Positions 48,420 to 56,762 of a DNA stretch of 64,000 nt are shown here, one piece after another (position 1 is the first letter of the stretch; each line of letters starts with the position of its first letter). The DNA lies in assembly GCA_045121595.1 (NCBI GenBank), contig JBGVGI010000027.1:1-64000 (forward strand), read 5' to 3'. The notes below the pieces were generated by a model. The model ran no database searches and had not been told where the DNA came from. It saw nothing but the letters and a program-made list of their open reading frames with translations. The DNA is from Fumia sp045121595 (GTDB taxonomy: Bacteria; Bacillota; Clostridia; Oscillospirales; Ruminococcaceae). Made by a program: the position numbers and the translations under genes.

Positions 48420-49295
48420 TTATCCTAAAATATCCGATAAATTTTCTAAAATCTTCTTTGCAACGTCGGGTTTGTTCATCGAGTAAACGTGAACGTTTTT
48501 AATTCCGTTTGCAAAAAGGTCGATAATCTGGTCAGTCGCATAAACAATACCTGCCTGCTTCATCGCATCGGGTGACGAACCGAATTTATCAACAAGACTT
48601 TTAAAACGCTGAGGCATAAACGAGCCTGAAAGCGTTATTGCCCTTTCCACCTGATTTGCATTGGTAATAGGCATTACACCAGGGATAACGGGAACAGTAA
48701 TCCCCTCTTCCCTTATCTTGTAAAGGAAGTTGTAAAGAAGATTATTATCAAAAAACATCTGGGTAGTGAGGAAGGAAACCCCTGCATCCACCTTTTCTTT
48801 GAGATACTTTATATCTTCTTTCTGATCTTTACTTTCAGGATGAATTTCAGGATAACACGCAGCCCCTATACAGAAGTTTTCGTCAATGCTTTTAATATCC
48901 TTTACAAGGTCTATTGCATATCTGTAATCCCATTTACTGCGGTCACTCTGCATAAGTTCGGGAGTTAAATCCCCACGAAGTGCCATAATGTTTTCAATGC
49001 CCGCTTCTTTTATAGCTTTGATTTTTTCTTTTACGTTTTCTCTCTTTGATGAAACGCAAGTAAGGTGTGCCAACGTCGGCACTCCGTAAGCCTCTTTTAT
49101 ATTTTTTGCTATATCGAGGGTATATCTGCTCGTTCCCCCACCTGCACCGTAAGTAACGCTCATAAACGATGGCTTAAGCTTTGCAATTTCCTCGGTCGCG
49201 TGTTTAACACTTTCAAAATTACCGTCAGTTTTCGGCGGAAAAACTTCAAACGAAAGGGACAATTTATCTTTTTTAAAAATTTCAGTCAGTTTCAT
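48420..49295 (-). CDS. metF: 5,10-methylenetetrahydrofolate reductase
   Basis: Flavoenzyme making 5-methyl-THF, the methyl donor for the adjacent methionine synthase. 291 residues. LSFEVFPPKTDGN near 13-25, MSVTYGAGGGTSRYT near 45-59, NIMALRGDLTPEL near 100-112 and FFDNNLLYNF near 185-194. Start at 49295 with GAGGAG upstream; the start region overlaps the end of the glycosylase gene by 14 bases. Order metF, activation protein, metH makes a complete methionine-synthesis block. Confidence 0.95.
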   Translation of the reverse strand: MKLTEIFKKDKLSLSFEVFPPKTDGNFESVKHATEEIAKLKPSFMSVTYGAGGGTSRYTLDIAKNIKEAYGVPTLAHLTCVSSKRENVKEKIKAIKEAGIENIMALRGDLTPELMQSDRSKWDYRYAIDLVKDIKSIDENFCIGAACYPEIHPESKDQKEDIKYLKEKVDAGVSFLTTQMFFDNNLLYNFLYKIREEGITVPVIPGVMPITNANQVERAITLSGSFMPQRFKSLVDKFGSSPDAMKQAGIVYATDQIIDLFANGIKNVHVYSMNKPDVAKKILENLSDILG

Positions 49296-49848
49296 TTTTA
49301 ATCTCCTCAAATTTACTTTTTATCTTCTTTAAATCCTCGTACGCATCACGTTTTTTGGAAGGGTCACGCAAAAGCGCCGAGGGGTGGTATGTCGCAATCA
49401 TATAATACCCTTTTCTTTCAAACCATACTCCGTGTTCTCTTGTTATACGAAAATCAGGGTCGATAAGCGTCTGCGCCGCAATTCTTCCCAAACATACGAT
49501 AATTTTAGGCTCTATAAGTCGTGTCTGATACCTTAAAAACGGCATACACGCTTGCTTTTCATCGGCTTCGGGGTCTCTGTTAAAAGGTGGTCTGCATTTT
49601 ACGACGTTTCCGATATAAACATCATTCAGGGTAAGGTCAATAGACGCAAGCATTTTGTCAAGAAGCTGACCTGCAGCCCCCACGAAAGGTAACCCCTGAA
49701 TATCCTCCTGCTCGCCGGGACCCTCCCCCACAAACAAGATATCAGCGTTTTTATTTCCTTTTCCGATAACCACGTTCTTTCTCGTACTGTGAAGTTTACA
49801 TCTTCTGCAATCAAGACAGGCATTTTCTAAAGTTTCCCACGAACGCAA
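49282..49848 (-). CDS. Uracil-DNA glycosylase, family 4 (iron-sulfur)
   Basis: 188 residues. Removes uracil from DNA. Family-4 marks: paired cysteines CLDCRRC near 10-16 for the [4Fe-4S] cluster, VGEGPGEQEDIQGLPFVGAA near 43-62 as the active-site loop, and ATYHPSALLRD near 155 with the catalytic histidine. TTG start at 49848 is preceded by AAAGGAG with eight-base spacing; an earlier TTG lies upstream of this site. First gene of the metF-metH unit although its function is unrelated. Confidence 0.9.
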   Translation of the reverse strand: MRSWETLENACLDCRRCKLHSTRKNVVIGKGNKNADILFVGEGPGEQEDIQGLPFVGAAGQLLDKMLASIDLTLNDVYIGNVVKCRPPFNRDPEADEKQACMPFLRYQTRLIEPKIIVCLGRIAAQTLIDPDFRITREHGVWFERKGYYMIATYHPSALLRDPSKKRDAYEDLKKIKSKFEEIKNETD

Positions 49849-49882
49849 GTTATCATCTCCTTTTAACAATACTCCACATTAC

Positions 49883-49911
49883 ATTGTACTCCCTTTTTTT
49901 ACTATTTTCAA
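49883..49911 (-). promoter_or_regulatory. Promoter of the glycosylase-metF-metH unit
   Basis: On the minus strand TTGAAA (49906-49911), 17-base spacer, TACAAT (49883-49888), 35 bases before the TTG start. No S-box or cobalamin riboswitch fits in the short leader. Confidence 0.6.
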
Positions 49912-49926
49912 CAGTAAATTAAAAAA

Positions 49927-49948
49927 AGCTACACTTAAAAAAGTGTAG
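49927..49948 (-). terminator. Terminator of the GH42-def unit
   Basis: GCTACACTT/AAGTGTAGC stem (49927-49935 with 49940-49948), four-base loop, T-rich on the minus strand. Confidence 0.8.
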
Positions 49949-49956
49949 CCTTTAAT

Positions 49957-50370
49957 TTAAATCAATATCCCGTCGCAGTGGTCGACTTCGTGTTGAATAA
50001 TCTGTGCCGTAAATCCTGAAAAAGTTTTTACCCGTGTTTTAAAATCTGCCGTCTGCCATTTGACTTTAATTGTCTTATATCTTTTGCATTTTCTCGGTCC
50101 GCCAAGCAAGGAAAGACAACATTCTCCCGTTTCGTAAGCGTCCGATTTTTTGATAATCTCGGGGTTAAACATAACGGTATATTCCCCCTCGTTATCAAAT
50201 GCGATTATCCTTTTCAAAACGCCTATCATATTTGCCGCCATACCTACACAGGTATCCTTGTGTGCCATTAACGTATCAAGCAAATCCTCTGCAATAAGGT
50301 AATCTTCCCTTGCAGCCAACTCCGACTTTTTACCGAGAAACATCGGATCATGCATAAGTTCTTTAACCAT
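49957..50370 (-). CDS. def: Peptide deformylase paralogue with altered motif 1
   Basis: 137 residues, short for the family. Motif 3 is intact (QHEVDHCDG near 124-132, two metal histidines and the catalytic glutamate) and motif 2 keeps its metal cysteine (GECCLSLLG near 83, usually EGCLS). Motif 1 reads VGMAANMIG where GxGLAAxQ is expected, so the conserved glutamine is replaced by methionine. It may be a second, specialised deformylase as seen in other Firmicutes. It begins one base after the GH42 stop and is likely cotranscribed with it. AGGTGAT ribosome site. Confidence 0.82.
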   Translation of the reverse strand: MVKELMHDPMFLGKKSELAAREDYLIAEDLLDTLMAHKDTCVGMAANMIGVLKRIIAFDNEGEYTVMFNPEIIKKSDAYETGECCLSLLGGPRKCKRYKTIKVKWQTADFKTRVKTFSGFTAQIIQHEVDHCDGILI

Positions 50371-50371
50371 T

Positions 50372-52351
50372 TTATTTTATCACCTTAACCCCAAAGCCTT
50401 CAAGAGAAATCTTATCCTTATAAACTTCACCCGTTTCGACGTCTTTAAATTCGCCGTCAAGAGTAACTTCCACGGGGGTTTCAAGATAATTTTCCAGAAA
50501 AATAAAATCTTCCCTTGTATGCAAAGTAACGCCCTTGGGCAAATCATAAGCCTTGATATTATGCTCTTTTATAAGACTATCATAAAAGTCGTTTAAAAGT
50601 TCGCCTGTATCTCTGCAACCGATATAATACGCCTTGCCGTTTTTATAGGAGTTTTTAAGCACGGCAGGAGTACCTTTATAAAAATCACTTCCGTAAACGC
50701 CGAGAGTTTTTGCGGTTGTGGGTGTGATAAGTTCGCACAAATCGACTACCCCGTAAGACTTTTCGCTCATAATAACAGAGTTTCTGTCAGTATCGTAAAG
50801 TGCATCAATCTCATCAGCGGTAAGACCGAAAACGTCCTTAAGCTCGTTACCGGGGAAACCACCAAGGTAACACAAATCACTTCCGTTTACATACGCAGTT
50901 GCGTAAGTGCCGACAACTGTACCGCCGTTTGCAACGTACTCTTCGACCTTTTTGATTTCCTCCTCGGTCATAAGATAAAGCATCGGCAAAACTAAAATTC
51001 TATACTTGCTTAAATCCTGATTAAGACCTATTACGTCAACGTTTACACCACGTTTCCAGAACTCTTTATAATGGTTAATGCAGGTGCGTTTATACTTTTT
51101 ATCGATATTGCTCATACCGTTTGCAACGTCAATTGCCCAGCGGTTTTTAAACTCGTAAACCACTGCCACTTCGGAATGAGTTTTAGTACCGACAACGTCA
51201 GTTAATTTTTCGAGAGCAACGCCTACGTCGGTTACGTCGTTAAACACTCTCGTATCGTCTTTTCCGTTATGGTCAACAACAGCACCGTGGAATTTTTCTT
51301 CACCGCCTCTGCCCTTGCGCCACTGGAAATAAAGTACACTGTCACTTCCGTGAGCTACCGCCTGCAAAGACGAAAGCTTATGCATATTGGGGCGTTTTAG
51401 CTTATTGACAGGAAGCCAGTTTGTATTACTCGGTGTGCTTTCCATAAGGTAAAACGGCTTCATCTTAAGGCATCGGTGCAAATCGTGAGCAAAAGCAATA
51501 GAATAAGCTTCTAAATCATTTCCTCTGTCACTGTGCCAACTTGGATAAGAGTCCCATGAAATCACGTCAACGAAGTCTTTCATATAATGGTAGTTAAGTC
51601 GCTGATACGGACCCATAAAGTTTGATGTAACGGGGATATCGGGAGTAACAGCCTTAACAGATGCTATTTCCTCTTTCATAAATTCCGTCGTCTGATAGGT
51701 CACAAACTCCTTCCAGTCAAGGAAAAGTCCAGGCATAACGCCGTCACCTTCTCCTAAGTCAAAAGGAGAATGAATCTGATTAAAATCGGTAACGGTATGA
51801 CTCCAGAAGCCTGACCACCACGCGTGATTAAGCTTATTTAAATCGTTATCGTATTTTTTCCTTAAATAGTCCCTGAAAGCTTTCTGGCAAAGCTCACAAT
51901 GGCACTCCCCACCAAGCTCGTTTGAGATATGCCACATAATGATTTTATCCTTGTAACGCTCTGCCAAAAGGGTATTGATATTCTTTACCTTTTCTCTGTA
52001 AACAGGAGAAGTATAACAATGGTTATGGCGTCTTTGGTAGTACATTCTCTGCCCGTTTTTCATAACCCTTAAAACTTCGGGATATTTTTCCGAAAGCCAC
52101 CTGGGTCTTGCGCCACTTGGAGTTGCCAGAATAATATTTATACCATTTTTTCTTAAATCGTCAATAATTTTATCGAGATAACTGAAGTTATAAACGCCCT
52201 CTTCGGGTTCTAAAAATGCCCAGGAGAAAATACCGAGTGTCATAGTATTACAATGAGCCTTTTTCATCATACGGATATCTTCTTTTAAGACTTCGGGATA
52301 GTCAAGCCATTGCTCGGGATTATAGTCCCCACCATGAAGCATATTTTTCAT
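50372..52351 (-). CDS. GH42 beta-galactosidase
   Basis: 659 residues, normal for GH42. GGDYNPEQWLD near 7-17, acid/base glutamate in WHISNELGG (Glu145), nucleophile in YLMESTPS near 304, and the structural zinc cysteines of the family (CHCELC at 150-155 with a further cysteine near 112). Trimerisation domain (about 390-590) and small C-terminal beta domain follow. Hydrolyses terminal beta-galactosides, often from plant galactans or host glycans. No signal peptide, so intracellular. Four bases downstream of the AraC regulator gene, which presumably controls it. Confidence 0.94.
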   Translation of the reverse strand: MKNMLHGGDYNPEQWLDYPEVLKEDIRMMKKAHCNTMTLGIFSWAFLEPEEGVYNFSYLDKIIDDLRKNGINIILATPSGARPRWLSEKYPEVLRVMKNGQRMYYQRRHNHCYTSPVYREKVKNINTLLAERYKDKIIMWHISNELGGECHCELCQKAFRDYLRKKYDNDLNKLNHAWWSGFWSHTVTDFNQIHSPFDLGEGDGVMPGLFLDWKEFVTYQTTEFMKEEIASVKAVTPDIPVTSNFMGPYQRLNYHYMKDFVDVISWDSYPSWHSDRGNDLEAYSIAFAHDLHRCLKMKPFYLMESTPSNTNWLPVNKLKRPNMHKLSSLQAVAHGSDSVLYFQWRKGRGGEEKFHGAVVDHNGKDDTRVFNDVTDVGVALEKLTDVVGTKTHSEVAVVYEFKNRWAIDVANGMSNIDKKYKRTCINHYKEFWKRGVNVDVIGLNQDLSKYRILVLPMLYLMTEEEIKKVEEYVANGGTVVGTYATAYVNGSDLCYLGGFPGNELKDVFGLTADEIDALYDTDRNSVIMSEKSYGVVDLCELITPTTAKTLGVYGSDFYKGTPAVLKNSYKNGKAYYIGCRDTGELLNDFYDSLIKEHNIKAYDLPKGVTLHTREDFIFLENYLETPVEVTLDGEFKDVETGEVYKDKISLEGFGVKVIK

Positions 52352-52354
52352 AAT

Positions 52355-53131
52355 TTATTCTCCTTTAATATAGTTTTTTGGTGATACACCCGTGTGTTTT
52401 TTAAAGACATTTGAAAAGTAGTAAACGTTTTCAAATCCGCACATATCGGAAATCTCAGAAACTGTAAACCTTTTCGTTCTCAAAAGCTCTTTCGCACGTT
52501 CTATTCTGAGTCTTGTAATATATTTCACAGGAGGACATCCGTACTTACTTATGAAAATTTTCTTGAAATATGAATATGAAATTCCCGAAAGCTTTACAAG
52601 TTCATCACAATTGAAACTGCTTTTATAGTAATTTTCCGCAATATAATTATCAGCCGCCACAAGATAGTCAAGCTTACTGTTCGGCAAATATTCTATCTGA
52701 GATTTATATAAAATCTCAAGAATATTATACATAATCTGCATCGATTTAAAATAATACCCCGAACGCTTTGATATCCAGATATCATAGATTTTATTATAAA
52801 GATTTTTCACGTTGTCATTTTTAATATTTATTTTCAATGCTTCTTTGGGCAGATCAGAATTTGTATCAAAATATATATTATATATCTTTAAAGGTTCGGT
52901 AGCAACGGTATAATACTCGCCGTCATCAGAGGTTTTAGGAAGATATACGACGTCTCCCTTTGTGACGTGCAAAGCTTGTCCGTGAAAATAGAGGGTGCCA
53001 TTCCCTTCATAAAAACATTGTAATTCATAGGTGGGAAGATTACCTTCAAAAATCTCTTTGCTGAAATTGTGATTATAATATATCACGTTATAAATTTTGC
53101 TTATATTGATCCTTTCTTCATCAAAAAACAT
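52355..53131 (-). CDS. AraC-family regulator of the GH42/GH5 region
   Basis: 258 residues. N-terminal cupin-like sensor (YELQCFYEGNGTLYFHGQ near 32-49, VYLPKTSDDGEYY) and C-terminal tandem helix-turn-helix (CDELVKLSGISYSYFKKIF near 176, VSEISDMCGFENVYYFSNVF near 220). It lies between a downstream beta-galactosidase gene and a divergent GH5-lyxose-isomerase-kinase operon and is the obvious candidate to control both. An inverted repeat at 53165-53200 overlaps its -35 box. Confidence 0.9.
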   Translation of the reverse strand: MFFDEERINISKIYNVIYYNHNFSKEIFEGNLPTYELQCFYEGNGTLYFHGQALHVTKGDVVYLPKTSDDGEYYTVATEPLKIYNIYFDTNSDLPKEALKINIKNDNVKNLYNKIYDIWISKRSGYYFKSMQIMYNILEILYKSQIEYLPNSKLDYLVAADNYIAENYYKSSFNCDELVKLSGISYSYFKKIFISKYGCPPVKYITRLRIERAKELLRTKRFTVSEISDMCGFENVYYFSNVFKKHTGVSPKNYIKGE

Positions 53132-53149
53132 ACTATCCCTCCCACAAGC

Positions 53150-53178
53150 ATTGTAGCATACATATATAATTTATTCAA
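53150..53178 (-). promoter_or_regulatory. Promoter of the AraC-GH42 unit
   Basis: On the minus strand TTGAAT (53173-53178), 17-base spacer, TACAAT (53150-53155). Confidence 0.6.
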
Positions 53179-53200
53179 CACAAAAAAGTTGAAAATTATA
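53165..53200. promoter_or_regulatory. Bulged inverted repeat, candidate AraC operator
   Basis: TATAATT-TA-TTCAAC (53165-53179) pairs with GTTGAA-AATTATA (53188-53200), leaving a two-base bulge. It overlaps the -35 of the AraC gene and ends 20 bases upstream of the GH5 -35, an ideal place for a shared switch. Confidence 0.45.
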
Positions 53201-53219
53201 AAAAAAATTATTTTACTTA

Positions 53220-53248
53220 TTTACAAAGAAAAGTTTATTTGATAAAAT
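53220..53248 (+). promoter_or_regulatory. Promoter of the GH5-isomerase-kinase operon
   Basis: TTTACA (53220-53225), 17-base spacer, TAAAAT (53243-53248), AAAGGAGG ribosome site before the ATG at 53271. Confidence 0.65.
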
Positions 53249-53270
53249 AACTTAAAAAGGAGGATGCTTT

Positions 53271-55112
53271 ATGAATTTTACGTTAGGTTGCAACTACTGG
53301 GCATCAAATGCCGGTATCGAAATGTGGAATAATTTTGATATAAACGCTATAAAAAAAGATATGAAACTTCTCGCTGAACACGGCACTACAATGATAAGAA
53401 TTTTCCCTTTGTGGTCGGATTTTCAGCCCGTTTCCCTTATTGTGGACCCAAACCACCACAGTGATTACCATTTTTCTACAAACAGAGGAAATCCCGAAAC
53501 TAACCCATATTTTATTGACGAAACAATGCTTGAGAGATTTTCACTTGTTTTAGACGAATGTGAAAAGTATAATATCAAGGTAATTGTAGGCCTTATCACA
53601 GGCTTTATGAGTGGCGAACTTTACGTACCCCCTGCCCTTAACGGCAAAAACGTTATAACCGACAGTATGTCACTTTATCTGCAGCAACTTTTTATAAAAG
53701 GTTTTGTAAAACATTTTAAAGACAGAAAAATAATTTACGCCTGGGATTTAGGTAATGAATGTAACTGTATGCCCGCTGCACAGAACAGAATGGAAGCTGC
53801 AAGCTGGGCTTTCACCATCTCGAATGCAATCCGTGCTTTTGACAATACAAGACCTGTTATTTCAGGAATGCACGGAATAAGACTTCAGTCAACCTGGACT
53901 ATTCAGGACCAGGCAGAATGCACCGATATTCTCACAACTCACCCTTATGCTTTGTGGTGCGGTCATACTGAAAACGACGAAATGCTCTCTTTCAGGACGT
54001 CGATGCATCCGACAGCACAAGGAAAATTCTTCTCAGAAATCGGGAAAAGACCTTGCCTTACCGAAGAATTCGGCTCACTCGGTCCTATGATGTGCAGTGA
54101 TGAAAATGCGGCACACCTTTTCAGGATAAACGCTCTCTCACTCTGGGCAAACGGCTCACTCGGATTTTTGTGGTGGTGTGCTTCCGACCAGACCGAGCTT
54201 ACTACCTTCCCCTATACACATATAGCACTCGAGCAGGAACTCGGAATGTTTGATGTAAACCACAACCCGAAACCCGTACTCCGCGAGATGAAAAAGTTCT
54301 CAGAAAATATTGATTTTGATTTGCCGAAAGCCAAAACCGATGCAGTATGTGTGCTTACAAGGGATCAGGATCAGTGGGGTGTCGGATATATGACCCACAT
54401 TCTCTCACGTCAGGCAGGATTTAACGTCGAATTTACTTACGGTGACAATGAGATTCCTGATGCAAAGGTCTACCTTATGCCTTCTGTCAGCGGATATCAC
54501 GTTATCCCCAAAGCAAGATATAATAAATTGAGGGAAAAAGTTTTTGAAGGTGCTGACCTTTATATTTCAATGGATTCAGGTGTTTTCATTGATTTTGAAA
54601 AGCTTACAGGTATGCGCGTTATAAATTCCTTTGAATTCCCTGAAACTGTCACAGCCACTTTGACCGATACACTTACCTTCAACAAGGAAAAAACATTTAT
54701 TATGGAACCCACAACTGCCGAAGTTTTGTGTTATGACGATAATAATAACCCGCTTATTTCGGTTAACCGTTACGGAAAAGGCCGTGTATTCCTCGTAAAT
54801 GCTCCCGTTGAAAAAACGATTATGAATATGCATAATGCCTTTGACAAAAAGTATCACGAAATTTACGATATCATCTTCAAAGACCACGTAAACAATATGC
54901 CCGTCAAGGTACAGGGTGAAAATCTTATAAAAACCTACCACCCCGAAGAAAATGGCGGATACGTAGTTATCATAAATCACGATAACTACGAAAAAAATAT
55001 AGAAATTACATTTGATGAAGGATACGCTTTAAATAAACTCTGCTACGGAAATCTTGATAAAATTGCCCCCTTCGATGCAACTGTAATACATATTGACAGT
55101 ACAAAAAAATAA
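53271..55112 (+). CDS. GH5-like glycoside hydrolase (mannanase-type), intracellular
   Basis: 613 residues. TIM barrel (about 1-330): LGCNYWASNAG, TTMIRIFPLWSDFQP near 39-53, acid/base glutamate in YAWDLGNECNC (Glu163) and nucleophile in CLTEEFGSLG (Glu266), the clan GH-A pattern. The closest feel is GH5 beta-mannanase or related exo-enzymes. The C-terminal part (about 340-605) resembles the GH42-type trimerisation/beta domains (DQDQWGVGYMTHILSRQAGF, RYGKGRVFLVNAP). No signal peptide. First gene of an operon with a D-lyxose/D-mannose isomerase and a PfkB kinase, which points to mannose-containing oligosaccharides. Confidence 0.82.
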   Translation: MNFTLGCNYWASNAGIEMWNNFDINAIKKDMKLLAEHGTTMIRIFPLWSDFQPVSLIVDPNHHSDYHFSTNRGNPETNPYFIDETMLERFSLVLDECEKYNIKVIVGLITGFMSGELYVPPALNGKNVITDSMSLYLQQLFIKGFVKHFKDRKIIYAWDLGNECNCMPAAQNRMEAASWAFTISNAIRAFDNTRPVISGMHGIRLQSTWTIQDQAECTDILTTHPYALWCGHTENDEMLSFRTSMHPTAQGKFFSEIGKRPCLTEEFGSLGPMMCSDENAAHLFRINALSLWANGSLGFLWWCASDQTELTTFPYTHIALEQELGMFDVNHNPKPVLREMKKFSENIDFDLPKAKTDAVCVLTRDQDQWGVGYMTHILSRQAGFNVEFTYGDNEIPDAKVYLMPSVSGYHVIPKARYNKLREKVFEGADLYISMDSGVFIDFEKLTGMRVINSFEFPETVTATLTDTLTFNKEKTFIMEPTTAEVLCYDDNNNPLISVNRYGKGRVFLVNAPVEKTIMNMHNAFDKKYHEIYDIIFKDHVNNMPVKVQGENLIKTYHPEENGGYVVIINHDNYEKNIEITFDEGYALNKLCYGNLDKIAPFDATVIHIDSTKK

Positions 55113-55150
55113 TAATAAAATAGTAGTATCAATATTAAGGAGAGAAAATT

Positions 55151-55696
55151 ATGCTTAACAAAAAAGATTATGATTTTTTCAGTAATGAAGCTAAAAAATA
55201 TCTTGATAAAGCGGGTATTGTTATTACCCCCGAAGAAGCAAGTCGCATTGAGGTTGTTGAATATGAACTCGGTTGTATCGAGAAAATCGGTCTTGAGCTC
55301 GTAGTTTATGTAAACACCGAACGTTGCTGTGCAAAAGAACTCGTACTCCTTCCCGGTCAGACATGCCCCGAACATCGTCACCCCGAAATCAACGGTGAAG
55401 AAGGCAAGGAAGAAACATTCCGTTGCAGATACGGTAAAGTTTACCTCTACGTTGAGGGCGAAGGCACAGACGATATCAAGGCAAAACTCCCCGAAGGCAA
55501 TGAACAGTACTTTACCTGCCGTAAGGAAATTATCTTAAACCCCGGTGAACAGTATACAATTATGCCCAATACGTTCCACTGGTTCCAGGCGGGTGAAGAA
55601 GGAGCAGTAGTATCCGAATTCTCAACAAAGAGCCGTGACGAATACGATATCTACACCGACCCCCGTATCGATGCCGCTTGTGACAGAACTATCTAG
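55151..55696 (+). CDS. D-lyxose/D-mannose ketol-isomerase (YdaE-like cupin)
   Basis: 181 residues. A cupin enzyme closely like Bacillus YdaE: VVYVNTERCCAKELVLLPGQ near 51-70, metal ligands in CPEHRHP (His75, His77), Glu88 in KEETFRCRYG, and His143 in NTFHWFQAGEEGAVV. Known members convert D-lyxose to D-xylulose and D-mannose to D-fructose without phosphorylation. Placed between a GH5-like hydrolase and a fructokinase-type PfkB enzyme, so the mannose-to-fructose reaction is the likely one here. AAGGAGAG ribosome site. Cytoplasmic. Confidence 0.92.
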   Translation: MLNKKDYDFFSNEAKKYLDKAGIVITPEEASRIEVVEYELGCIEKIGLELVVYVNTERCCAKELVLLPGQTCPEHRHPEINGEEGKEETFRCRYGKVYLYVEGEGTDDIKAKLPEGNEQYFTCRKEIILNPGEQYTIMPNTFHWFQAGEEGAVVSEFSTKSRDEYDIYTDPRIDAACDRTI

Positions 55697-55705
55697 GAGA
55701 AAGTT

Positions 55706-56641
55706 ATGTTTGATGTAGTCGCATTAGGTGAAATTCTTATTGATATGACTTATGCAGGTAAAAGTGAAAACGGTGCTACCCTCTTTGAGCAAAATCCTGG
55801 TGGTGCCCCTGCAAACGTTCTTACCGCAGTTTCACGTCTTGGCGGAAAAACCGCCCTTATCGGCAAAATCGGTGACGATATGCACGGTGAGTTTTTAAGG
55901 GAAACTGTCGAAAAAGAAGGTATTTTTGCCAAAAACCTTATCACAGACAACTCTGTTTTCACAACGCTTGCTTTTGTAAACTTGGACGAAAACGGAAACC
56001 GCAGTTTTTCCTTTGCAAGAAAACCGGGTGCAGACACCTGTCTTAAACCCGAAGAAGTGGATTTAAGTCTTTTGAATGATACCAAAATTTTCCATTTCGG
56101 CTCTCTTTCTTTGACGGATGACCCCGCTAAAAGTGCTACGTTTTTTGCCCTTGAGAAAGCAAAGAAAATGGGGAAAATCATTTCCTATGACCCTAACTAC
56201 CGTGCTCCTTTGTGGGAGAGCGAAGAAAAAGCTTTGGAAGGTATGCGTTCAGTTTTGGACTTTGTCGATATCATAAAGATTTCCGACGAGGAAACGAAGC
56301 TTTTAACAGGTTTTGAAGAAGTGGAAAAAGCATCTGAAGAACTCCTTAACAAAGGTATAAAAATCGTTATCGTGACACTCGGCAAAAACGGCGCACATAT
56401 AAGGACAAAGGACGGATTTATCACTTCCCCTGCCCTTGACGTCAAAGCTGTTGACACAACGGGCGCAGGTGATTCCTTTATGGGCGGATTTTTGTACCGC
56501 ATCTCAAACTGCGAAAAAGATATCGAAGAGCTCACCCTTTCCGACATAAAAGATTTCGCAGACTTTTCAAATAAAGTATCAGGCTTTTGCGTACAAAGAC
56601 GAGGCGCAATAAATGCCATGCCCCATTTAAACGAAATATAA
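55706..56641 (+). CDS. PfkB-family carbohydrate kinase, probably fructokinase
   Basis: 311 residues, ribokinase fold. N-terminal ALGEILIDMT and substrate block NPGGAPANVLTAVSRLGG near 28-45, and the anion-hole/catalytic signature DTTGAGDSFMGGF near 250-262. The GGAPANVL pattern and the LGEILID start match fructokinases (ScrK type). It would turn the fructose made by the neighbouring isomerase into fructose-6-phosphate for pfkA and fba. Nine bases after the isomerase gene; terminator follows. Ketodeoxygluconate kinase is a less likely alternative. Confidence 0.88.
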   Translation: MFDVVALGEILIDMTYAGKSENGATLFEQNPGGAPANVLTAVSRLGGKTALIGKIGDDMHGEFLRETVEKEGIFAKNLITDNSVFTTLAFVNLDENGNRSFSFARKPGADTCLKPEEVDLSLLNDTKIFHFGSLSLTDDPAKSATFFALEKAKKMGKIISYDPNYRAPLWESEEKALEGMRSVLDFVDIIKISDEETKLLTGFEEVEKASEELLNKGIKIVIVTLGKNGAHIRTKDGFITSPALDVKAVDTTGAGDSFMGGFLYRISNCEKDIEELTLSDIKDFADFSNKVSGFCVQRRGAINAMPHLNEI

Positions 56642-56665
56642 GACGGAGTTTTCTCCGTCTTTTTT
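56641..56665 (+). terminator. Terminator of the GH5-isomerase-kinase operon
   Basis: AGACGGAG/CTCCGTCT stem with TTTT loop, then TTTTTCTTTT; begins at the kinase stop codon. Confidence 0.85.
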
Positions 56666-56702
56666 CTTTTTAAATTTCGAAAAATTTTCGTTAATTTGAT
56701 AG

Positions 56703-56731
56703 TTTACATCGGAGCAAAAATGATGTATATT
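56703..56731 (+). promoter_or_regulatory. Promoter of the FGGY kinase operon
   Basis: TTTACA (56703-56708), 17-base spacer, TATATT (56726-56731). ACATC and GATGT flank the spacer as a weak inverted repeat. Confidence 0.55.
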
Positions 56732-56762
56732 TAATGTATGATATTATTGTAAGGAGGATTCT

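Noticed and set aside
49849..49930. Possible S-box or cobalamin riboswitch before the metF-metH unit
   Set aside because: The leader from promoter to start is about 35 bases, far too short for either.
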